A stretch of DNA of 64,000 bases from Gymnogyps californianus (lineage: Eukaryota > Chordata > Aves > Accipitriformes > Cathartidae), in the NCBI RefSeq assembly GCF_018139145.2, contig NC_059473.1, positions 1,488,001 to 1,552,000 of the forward strand. Direction: 5' to 3'. Under the pieces are notes generated by a model. It had not been told where the DNA came from and did not search any database. It saw only the letters and a program-made list of their open reading frames with translations. A program made the position numbers and the translations under genes. Below, one piece after another: positions 1-9,783 of this stretch. Each line of letters begins with the position of its first letter. Positions within the stretch are counted from its first letter, which is position 1.

Positions 1-27
1 CTAAGCAGTAAAGAGGCCTTTCCCAGT
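1..27 (-). CDS. BUB1: Possible BUB1 exon 11 start (partial, runs off window)
   Basis: On the minus strand a pyrimidine-rich tract ending in TTCTAG precedes position 27. The following 27 bases stay open in the phase left by the exon at 822-1156 (QLGKASLLL). Too little is visible to confirm homology, so this rests on the splice signal and phase alone. Confidence 0.35.
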   Translation of the reverse strand, partial: TGKGLFTA

Positions 28-3000
28 CTAGAACAAAAGAAACATCCCAGACAGACGGCAACTAGTGATCCTACTTTTTCCCCCCCATGAATGACTCTTT
101 TTTTTAGTCACACAAACGAAGCAAATGAGAGATCCTTTAGAATATTATTAGAGACTGCCCCCCAGAAAGTTTCTCATACAGTTGCCAATAGGTATAAAAC
201 CTGAAAGGCAGCAGAGTCCTTGAAAAAGGTTAAAAGGCAGGCGTTAAATACTCTTCTTGGATACAGTTTGCCTCCAAGTAACTCCATAACGTGAGTCAAT
301 GACAACTGGTTCCATTTCCTCTCGTTGGCCAAGCCTACTCAGCCATGCTTGCTTTGCCAACCGAGGTTTCTCCCTCTGCCCCCAATTTTGTTTCCTGTAT
401 TAGCTAAGGCACGCAAGCAAGAGTGCAGAAGATAAATACAAGCACTTTTTTTTCTTCTCTGGAGACCTTTGTGGCCAAGATGTAACGTATGGGATCTGCA
501 TGAACTAAACATATCCTGGTGTTTATTTCAGGCATGCCAGGGACAGCAATGCTGAATAATTAATTACTTCAGTTACACACTGAATTTCCTCTTAGTTATT
601 ACAACAAAAACACAGGGTTAAAGGAATTAAAAACTGAAATTAGGACCGTAAGTTATGTAAGTTTGATCTATGTCTAAATATTGGTTTCCACAGGCTACTT
701 CAGATTTTTTTTTTTCAGAAGAGGAAGAGAGACACCTTTTCTTTTAGTTAATTCTCAGCTGAAGTGTCGATATTGAAGACTGCACAGTTTGCAGAGCAAG
801 AATTAGCCTGTTTATACGTACTGTTCTCCAGTGCTCCAATTAAGAGCTGAGTCAGGATGTGCCCGTTCCCAAGCTGAAACGTTACTGAATGGAGGGTGTA
901 ACAAACTGTTCTGGAGTTCTCCAAGCTCTAGCTGAGTTTTGACTGCATCCTTCTTATATGTTACTTCCCCCAGGGAGGCTGATGTCGTCCGGTGGCCGAC
1001 AGGTTTCACTGACTGCAGTGTAAGAGCAGTGGATGACAAAGTACTTGACTGAGGCTGGTCTGGCACCAGACCTTGGGCGTTTTGCAGATCTGAACTTTGA
1101 CGAGATGCCATCCAGTTCTGCTGTAGAGCTGCACTGGGTGTCACATGTGGATGCACCTTTAGAGATGAGAAATGTTCTTTTATGCTCAAACACCCCCCCA
1201 CAAGTATAGCCGTTGCCATTTTCCCTTTTATTTCTGCATAACTAGAACAGTTTTTCATGCATAAGAGAACTTTCGTATGCAACTAAACCTAAATTGTGTA
1301 GAAGCAAAAATGAACTTTTGGGTTTAACAATTAAAATATATTTCCTCAAGTATTTCAAGTTATGCCAGGTATCTATACTAGTCAGGTGTTATTAACTAAA
1401 TTCTGGAAGTTCAGGCTGCAATCTACTCTGGTTACTGTCTAAAGCATGGTTAAATTTTGTGAGATAGAATCTTAAAATCATAGAATCATTTAGGTTGGCA
1501 AAGACCTTTAAGATCATCGAGTCCAACCGTTAACCTAACACTGCCAAGTCCACCACTAACCACATCCCTAAGCGCCATGTCTGCATGTCTTTTAAATACC
1601 TCCAGGGATGGTGACTCCACCACTTCCCTGGGCAGCCTGTTCCAGTGCTTGACAACCCTTTTGGTGAAGAAATTTTTCCCTATATCCAATCTAAACCTCC
1701 CCTGGCGCAACTTGAGGCCATTTCCTCTTGTCCTATCACTTGTTACTTGGGAGAAGAGACCGACCCCCACCTCGCTACAACCTCCTTTCAGGTAGTTGTA
1801 GAGAGTGAAGAGGTCTCCCCTCAGCCTCCTTTTCTCCAGGCTAAACAACCCCAGTTCCCTCAGCCGCTCCTCATAAGACTTGTTTTCCAGACCCTTCCCC
1901 AGCTTCGTTGCTCTTCTTTTGACAGGCTCCAGCACCTCAATGTCTTTCTTGTAGTGAGGGGCCCAAAACTGAACACAGGATTCGAGGTGTGGCCTCCCCA
2001 GTGCCGAGTACAGGGGGACGGTCGCTTCCCTAGTCCTGCTGGCCACACTATTGCTGATACAAGCCAGGAGGCTATTGGCCTTCTTGGCCACCTGGGCACA
2101 CTGCCGGCTCATATTCAGCCGGCTGTCAACCAACACCCCCAGGTCCTTTTCCGCCGGGCAGCTTTCCAGCCGCTCTTCCCCAAGCCTGTAGCGTTGCATG
2201 GGGTTGGTGTGACCCAAGGGCAGGACCCGGCACTGAGCCTTGTTGAACCTCATGCAGCTGGCCTCGGCCCATCGATCCAGCCTGCCCAGATCCCTCTGTA
2301 GAGCCTTCCTTCCCTCAAGCAGATCAACGCTCCCGCCCAAGTTGGTGTCATCTGCAAACTTACTGAGGGTGCGCTCGATCCCCTCATCCAGATCACTGAT
2401 AAAGATATTAAACAGAACTGGCTCCAATACTGAGCCCCGGGGAACACCACTTGTGACCGGCCACCAACTGGATAAGTTCATGAAGGCTGCTCCTATTGAT
2501 CATAGACTATTGATCAAGACTTACCACCATCTTATTTGGTTCAGCTGATGTCGTAGATGCTGGTTCCAATCTAGTTTCCTCCAAGCTTTTAGTGAGCTGG
2601 GTGAGCTGTTCCAGCTTCTGCTGCAGGGCTTGCAGTTCAAGGACAGCTGACTCTTTTTTCCTTACGGAGTCTCTCTCTTCTTCTTCTAAGGATTAAACAA
2701 TGATATTAAGTGAAACAGTTAATCAGTATACAAATGAGTTTCTCAACACAGACATTACAAGCTGCTTGAATTTTAAATTTAGCTATGCAGTCTGTACAAC
2801 AGTAGGATGACACTCAGCTCTGGAGGCATAAGTTTGGGAGAAGCCGGTATCTCCCACATGACCCACCGTGTCTAACCTCTCAGTCCTGATCCCTCAGGGG
2901 AGGGCTACACAACGCTATCTCAGCACGAGCCTGGCAATCAGCGGCAGCCAGCCCTAACGCTTTTTAGCAGAGCTCACAGGCTAGCCTACCTCTCACCTGC

Positions 3001-6000
3001 TGTGCGCTTGTGGTGCCAGGCTCTGTGCTGCTGCAAGCATGCTAATGGCACCCATCCTCAGCACAAAAGGAAAGCAACTCTGAAAGATTCTACCAACATG
3101 ACCCTTTGGAGAAACTTGGGCGGGGATGGAGCCTGCGGTCCCCAAGGGAAGAGCTGCCCCTACTGGGATTTATCATACACAACTACTGGATTAAAAAAAT
3201 AAAAGAAATCCAGACTCAAACACTTGTTTTAAAAATGCATTAGCATCTTCCCTCCCACTGAATCTCTCCCTGTTCCACTGACTACAATTCATCCATTTCT
3301 TCCTTCACCAAATGAGGTAATCACTTCTTTCATCCAGCAACATCCCCCAGCAACGTTTTTCCCCCCTCCTATAAATGTTTAGATAAACAACTAACTCACT
3401 TCTGAGCAGCTGCTCTTTATTTGCACTCAGTTTTGGCTTTGCTTCTCTAACACCTGATTTGTCTATTTGAAAGCCCACTACTTTTTCTCCAAAATGTCAT
3501 CATTCAGCAAACAAAGGTATTACCCCTAATTACAAACTTTGCCTTTTCTATGCCTTGAGACCATCCCAGCTACAAGCATGCCATCGCTGAGAATACAAGG
3601 GGCATCCCACAGCTACATTTGCCAAGGCGGCCAAGTGAAGACAGAGTGCCACTCTTTGCTGCAGCATGCCTTTGACTGACTGGGGCCAAGGACCAAGTGT
3701 GGCATCACACATAACCATATGACAGTTTAAAGACTACTCTGGGCGCTCTCCGATTACAGCCTACTGACAGGAACCAAGATACTCTCAAATCTTGAATTAC
3801 AGGGGGCAGAGCGCCACAGCTAGAGCTCACATCAGGGTAACTAGTACTGCTAAGAGCTGCTCACACTTTCTTCCCGTTGCCTCAGAAGAAACACCACTGT
3901 CTATGAAAATCTAGGTTTGAACAGACAAACCCAAGGGATGAGCTTAAACAATAAATATCGATGTCAGTCATTTGGCACGTTACCCGATGTTTCCAAGCTC
4001 ACCCCACCCTGTTTCTGTACAGGGATGCTAACTTGGGCTTTGACAAAGTTTTCAGGCTTCAGCAGAGAGGCTGAAAAGAAATGAATGCAGCCAAGTACTA
4101 GTTTTCCAAGAATATGAGAATGTTTCTGAAATAGCTAGGTGGAAAGAGAAGAATACCCCATTCTTGCTGTCTTCTGAGGCGCTCGTATTTCTTTAAGTAT
4201 CTCTTGGCTCTTAGCTCCTCAAATGAAAGTTCAGAGCCTTCACATATGAGCAGGTTTTTATCATACATTGCAATCTGCTCAGATTCAACAACAGTAGATG
4301 ACGACTTAGGAAGAACTTCAGATTTGGAGATGTATGTAACGTACTTTCTGTGAGGAAAAATAAGAAAAAGCTCTATTCAAGTTTATTGGATTTATTCTGG
4401 GAGCATGTTAGTTTTCCCACAGTGCGACTTAAAAAAACCCACCCAACACTTACACTTCTTCTCTTCCACCAGAAGAACAGGACTGAGGACCAGCAGAATC
4501 GCGACCCTAAAGCAGGGCAGGGGAAATAAAAAAATAAATAAAAAAAAAGAAAGAATTCCAATATTATAGTTAACCATTCATTTTGACAAGAACAGCAACC
4601 ACGAAGCCCCTAATATTTAATTCTGATTGAAGAGATGACGATTCAGACCATGAGCATGGCAAGAACAGATCAGACAGAGAGCTCTACAAGTCATCAGAGC
4701 CTGAGGAAGCTGATCCTGAAGAATTATCCATATAACAGCTTGCTGTAATCTCTGAAAGCTTTTGCAAGACAAACAAGATCCCAGAGAACTAAGAGAGACA
4801 GATGTAGTTCTGGAAACTGCAGTCCAGAAGGACACTGGAACTAGTTGAACAGGTAGTTTCTATTCCAAAAAACAGGAATATAAGTTATAGATCACTTGGG
4901 TTTGTTCAGAACAGACTGGACAGCCCCATCCAATTTTTCTTTGACAAGCTATCCAACCTCGGGGCTAAGGAACAGGCAGCAGACATAGTAAGTTTTAAGC
5001 TCTATTCCATCATCCAAGATATCTGTCAGTATTTGCAGGCAATACTAAACTGGAAGAGTCACGAGCACTTTAGAAAACAGGACCAAGTTGAGAAAGGTTA
5101 CATCAGTTTCCTACCCGCAGTCTTTCAGTTTTTAATTTCACCCCCCGTTCACCTCTCATCTGATTGTGCCAGAAAGACTGTGAAGAATTGTAACTAGCTT
5201 TGCCAAACCTCAGAAGAATGAGAGTGCTGCGTTCTGGTACTTAGCTGAGTTACAAGAAGTATGGTTTCTTTTGTTGTTGTTTTATTGTGGGGAAGGGGGT
5301 GAAGGAAGACTACAGGGTGACAGGATTTGGACTGTAAAGTTAACTCAAGATGTCCACAAAGTATGAACAGAACCTCAGCTGGAACTTTTTAGAGACAAGC
5401 TAACCTGGCAAGCTACAGAGGGGCTCAGGAACTGTGATAAAGTCATCTCCTAGTCATTTCCCAGCTCAACAGACTGACTTCTATAAGAAGCCACCATCAC
5501 ACTGAGGACCAGCCCGGAAATTTCTCTTCTTCCTCTGGTATTATCTTTTATTCATTCTTAAAGAGGGTACTGAAGAAGTAACTTGAATTTCACCAAAATT
5601 CAGTGTAGGCAATTTCCAAGAAGCGTGACTGGCACAGAATCGATCGATAATATTATTCCTCTGAAGAATGCTAACCAGCTGGATGGATCACTCTTTGCCT
5701 GTGGATCTGGAAACATGTCAAGTGACTAAAAAGTGTGTCCCAATGCTTCCCAAATGAGAGATTTCTATGATGTGATGCTTACAGCATAAACACATCAGTA
5801 ACATTTCTGAGATACACCAGGTATAGTTCATATATTTTATCATTCTTATTCATCAATCTAAACTTTATGTGAGGGCTCCACATCTTTCCCACAATGTCCA
5901 AGTCACTTATTAATAGCCATTTACCTGATTTTTGCCAGCATACACTGGGTCATTAGGATTTGAAACACCTTTTTGAGGAGCCATTTGATTTGCAGCATGT

Positions 6001-8624
6001 GAAGTTTGAAGTGGTTTTATAACAGTAGCACCTGGGACAGATAATATAGGTTTGCATTAATGAGTAGAAATCATTTTCTCATTTATGAATTTCTATTAGC
6101 TTTAAGCATCGGAAAACTAATACCTTGTTTTGAATATACTCCCCTTAACAATTTTAAATACGGCCAGGAAAACAGGGGGGGAAAAAGAAAAAATCAGTTT
6201 CTACAGGAAACTTATTTTCTTCAGTGACAAAACTCACTGATCAAGGTAAAAGATTCATCTAATTGAGCTACAGCTCACAGGCTGTCCTGGTTTCGGCTGG
6301 GATAGAGTTAATTTTCTTCTTAGTAGCTGGTACAGTGCTGTGTTTTGGATTTAGTATGAAAATTGTGTTGATAACACACTGATGTTTTTAGTTGTTGCTG
6401 ACTAGTGTTTATACTAAAATCAAGGATTTTTCAGCTTCTCATGCCCAGCCAGCAAGAAGGCTGGAGGGGCACAAGAAGCTGGGAGGGGACACAGCCAGGA
6501 CAGCTGACCCAAACTGGCCAAAGGGATATTCCATACCATATGACATCATGCCCAGTATATAAACTGGGGGGAGCTGGCCAGGACAGGTGGCTCGCTGCTC
6601 AGGAACTAACAGGGCATCGGTCAGCGAGTGGTGAGCAATTGCATTGTGTGTCACTTGTTTTGTATATTCTAATTCTTTTAGTATTATTATTGTCATTTTA
6701 TTATTATCATTATTATTATTTTCTTCCTTTCTGTCCTATTAAACTGTCTTTATCTCAACCCATGAGGTTTGGGGGTTTTTTTTCCGATTCTCTCCCCCAT
6801 CCCCCTGGGTGGGGGCAGCAAGCGAGCGGTCGCGTGGTGCTCAGTTGCCGGCTGGGGTTAAACCACAGCACAGGCAGGTATCTTTAGCCTCACCTTGCAA
6901 AGGAGGATTCCGAGGATCATAATTCTGCAGCCAGCTAAATTGCAAGAAATGTCAGTTATTATCATTAAGTCACCTGTCCCTCATTCCTCCCCACTCCCCA
7001 GGAACCTTTGATTTCCTTGTGCAATCATCATGCCATGAAATGTAACACTGAAAAACTCAGGTTAGTTACAGGACACTTATTACTGTACACGGACATATCC
7101 CATTAGCTTCACATTCGCAAAAATAAAAAAGCCTGCAATAGGCAGCAGTATAGGGAAATTGGGTTCTTGTTTTATCATCACCGGCGGGAACATGTATCAT
7201 CATGATTCTCAATACACCCAACAAATATCGAACAGCAAAGAAGTACTGTTAAGCTTATACCTGCCTTTAACAAAAATAATCATTGGTCTACCTCTGCTAC
7301 AGCACAGGGCATACACACACAAGAAAAAGAATTAACCGTACGCTATCTGAATAGCTCAACAAGTAAAAGACGCGTCAGAATTACCAATACAGCTGTTGCA
7401 AGTTCTCTCGTGGCTGTGCCTGGCTGTGAAGTCCTTTTTGAAGGACAGCTCCTGCACACTGCGCGTTGCCTTCATTTACCAGCTGCTGAGCCCAAGCAAC
7501 ATAGAAGTTGGATGCCTTTGCACCAATTCCCTGCCCGTACAGGTAGTCAAAATACTGGCAAGGAGAAGTGATGAACTCCGCCTGCATAAGATAAAGATGC
7601 ATAAGCCATAAGCACTTTCAAAAACATCCAAGGAAGTTGCAGGCAAAAAAAACCCCAATAACATTTCTTAGTTACCATCACAGGAAAGCATTATTTTCTA
7701 AAGATAAACCCCAGCTGGCAGATAAGATGCCTCTCACAAGCTAAACAGTTTAATAACACAGCTTTAAAAAAAACATGCTATCTTTCAGCAAGACTGAAAA
7801 GATCTCAGAGCTCCTGTAGAGAGCAATACCTCTGAATTCCACACCACATCCCTGAGGGCTCCTCCTTCTCCCACAGCTCTTTGCAGTCACAGAACTACGG
7901 AATGGTGGGACGACTTTAATTTTTTAGGATAGCTTAATTCCCAAAAAAGCATGTACCTACCAGCTTAATGCAGTAGTTAACAAATCTTGGATCTTGGTGG
8001 TACCGCTTGTCACTTAAGAACTTCTTCACAAGCTGCTCCAGGAGACTGGGCAAGCGGCTTTGTTTTTCTTGAAGGGGAAGACATCCTTCTATCCACTGCA
8101 GGTACCTGAAATACACTCGAGGAAGTTATAATCCTGACGCACACCAGCAGCGACGCTAACATCCGAGCCACAGGCGCGCCGACCTGTCCCACGGGTCCAG
8201 CGGGTCGGTCCCTTGGTAGTTCCGTATCCGAGCCTCGTAGCTCCTGCAAGGCAAAGGGCAGGTCAGGCTGGGCCAAGGGGAGAGAGCCACAGCCAGGACG
8301 GACACCGGCCAGGCTCAGCACCGCCCGGCGAGGGGCTAACCGCTCCCCTGCCACCGCCCGCCGGCCCCTCCCAGGCCTTAACACCCTCACAGCTCCGGCG
8401 GGAAACCGGCGGGAAAACCACCCCCGGGGTAAAGGCCGAGGCCTGCACCCCTCTGTCTCCCCTATAAACCCCCAGCCCCGCCACAGCACCTGCCCCTCTG
8501 CCCTAACGCACCCCCCCTCCCCCAGCACAGGTCCGGCTGAGCCCCGGCGCCCTCCCCGCACACAGCGGCCCCCGGAGCCCCGTCCCGGGGCGGGGGTTCC
8601 CGCTCACCGCACGGCCCCGTCCAT
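1..8624 (-). CDS. BUB1: BUB1 mitotic checkpoint serine/threonine kinase, N-terminal half (partial)
   Basis: BUB1 works at kinetochores in the spindle assembly checkpoint, binds BUB3 and phosphorylates histone H2A. Coding exons in transcript order: 8608-8624, 8184-8243, 7961-8105, 7385-7581, 6894-6934, 5925-6031, 4454-4506, 4157-4347, 2525-2685, 822-1156; a possible next exon starts at 27 and runs off the window. All have GT-AG sites and matching phase. Residues about 10-150 form the BUB1/BUBR1 TPR domain ([47 protein letters not shown]). Residues about 230-257 hold the GLEBS motif for BUB3 binding (AMYDKNLL, then [13 protein letters not shown]). Exon 9 (about residues 271-324) is a charged coiled-coil segment. 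The next exon is Ser/Thr-rich and poorly conserved, as usual for the BUB1 middle. The kinase domain is outside the window. The start at 8624 gives a 17-nt first coding exon (MDGAV), like the short mammalian start. BUB1 rather than BUB1B is favoured by the GLEBS context and by linkage to NPHP1 and MALL. Confidence 0.93.
1473..2490 (-). mobile_element. CR1 LINE, 5'-truncated copy
   Basis: The low-coordinate end has the typical reversed CR1 3' terminus (ATCATAGAATCATTTAGGTT). Coding sense is on the minus strand, so it lies in the same orientation as BUB1, inside the BUB1 intron between exons at 822-1156 and 2525-2685. The 5' end is cut off just upstream of the reverse-transcriptase core, as is normal for CR1 insertions. 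No clear target-site duplication was found. Confidence 0.93.
1486..2481 (-). pseudogene. CR1 ORF2 C-terminal reverse transcriptase fragment (uninterrupted)
   Basis: A 331-residue open frame within the CR1 copy carries the RT core and thumb: [20 protein letters not shown], then the catalytic FADD box in [11 protein letters not shown], the [15 protein letters not shown] segment, [20 protein letters not shown], and the C-terminal [19 protein letters not shown]. The endonuclease domain and the first part of RT are missing, so the fragment cannot retrotranspose by itself. The lack of any stop or frameshift over nearly 1 kb implies a fairly recent insertion. It is a genomic parasite remnant, not a host gene. 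Confidence 0.88.
6283..6870 (+). mobile_element. Solo LTR of an endogenous retrovirus (ERVL-like)
   Basis: A 588-bp element starts TGTCCTGG and ends CCACAGCA, flanked on both sides by the 5-bp duplication CAGGC (6278-6282 and 6871-6875). It has a TATA box (6556-6563) and an ATTAAA poly(A) signal (6738-6743) in plus orientation, then an AT-rich run and a GC-rich tail. No internal retroviral genes are present, so it is a solo LTR left by LTR-LTR recombination. The 5-bp duplication and sequence type suggest a class III (ERVL) avian family; the exact family was not determined. It sits antisense in BUB1 intron 5, with its edge about 23 bases from the end of exon 5 (6894). Confidence 0.88.
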
Positions 8625-9587
8625 GGCGGACCCGCCTGCCTCAACCGCCGCCGCCGGACGATTCAAACCCGCCGCGCAGGCGCGTTGCGACCCTGCGCCG
8701 CCTTCCTATTGGCCGCCCCGCTTCCGCCAATCCCGCCCGCTTCCGCCGGGAGGCCACGCCTCTTATCATCCCGGTGGCCGCTCCCGCCATGCCGGGCCGC
8801 GGCTGGGGCGAAGCCTGCGAGGCCCCGGGGCGGGCGGGGAGGAAAAATAATCAAGATGTAAAATAATAAATGCAGATTTAGCAAAGCTAAAGGTTGCATA
8901 GGGCAGGCCCAGGCAGCGCTACTCACTGCAGCTCGGTCTCGGCCAGCGAGAGCGGTCCTCCACGTACGCTCAGATGATGTCCTCTGCGCGCGCAGGGAAG
9001 CAGGAAAATTCGGAGGAGCCCGTAGCCCTCTCTCCCGCATGTATGGCCCGGGTTCAGCCGTAACCACGTCCAGGGCCTCGTGCCCGTTAACGGCCCGCAA
9101 GGGTGAGGATGCGACGCAGCGCACCCAGCCCCCTCCCATCATTAACTCTGGGATAATCGGTTTGATTTCTTTTCCTCAGACTGCTGAATTTAATGTACTA
9201 CAGAGCTGTTTAATCCAGCTTACGTTGGTCCATACATGCATATAAGAGCGCTGTAATACAAGATTCCAGTTACAAGAAGTAGGTATTCCATAACATACTG
9301 AATGCAGCACCGTTGCTCGACTGGCACGGTCAGATACACCAAACTCTCCCTCCGCTTTCCCGTAAGGGTATTTCCAGTTTCAACATTTATACGAGACTTT
9401 ACATGAGATAAAGCTCTTTTACATGACGCAGCCGTTTCCGGCGTCAGCTGCCTCTTCCACTGTGTAATCTGGCCCCCCCGCCACGCGTGTGAGCGCGGTG
9501 GCTGAAGGCAGCCAGCCAGGGAACACGCTCGAGACCCGGGCAGCTGAGCGTTAGCTCCTCCTCGTCGACCGCCGTGGATTGCCCCCC
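8625..9587. other. BUB1 promoter CpG region and TPCN3 3' flank
   Basis: About 8150-8840 is GC- and CpG-rich and acts as the BUB1 promoter and first-exon island, with ETS-like GGAAG cores on the minus strand. The rest, up to the TPCN3 stop at 9588, should hold the TPCN3 3' UTR (minus strand). ATTAAA-type signals on the minus strand are visible near 9187 and 9206, but none is convincing. No additional gene was recognised. Confidence 0.55.
8662..8677 (-). promoter_or_regulatory. CDE/CHR-like cell-cycle element of BUB1
   Basis: On the minus strand, GCGCGG is followed by a 4-nt spacer and TTTGAA, about 38 bp upstream of the BUB1 start codon. That is the arrangement known for DREAM/MuvB-controlled G2/M genes. 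Two CCAAT-type boxes (8708-8712 read on the minus strand, 8727-8731 on the plus strand) lie just upstream at NF-Y-like spacing. Confidence 0.6.
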
Positions 9588-9744
9588 TTACGCAGCACTC
9601 TCCGAAGTCAGATTACTGGGTAGAGCAGTGGTAGGGGACAAGTTTAAGATCTCTTCAAACGAGGGGCCTTCGTCCTCAAGGGGTATCTCTGCCTCAAACA
9701 TACGCTGGAGCAGAGCGTCAACCGTCCTGTACCCTGCAGGTGGC

Positions 9745-9783
<39 letters not shown>

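Noticed and set aside
1645..2301. 218-codon plus-strand frame
   Set aside because: It is the reverse strand of the CR1 reverse transcriptase region.
6405..6887. Open frame within the solo LTR
   Set aside because: LTR regulatory sequence; no similarity to retroviral proteins and it includes AT-repeat translation.
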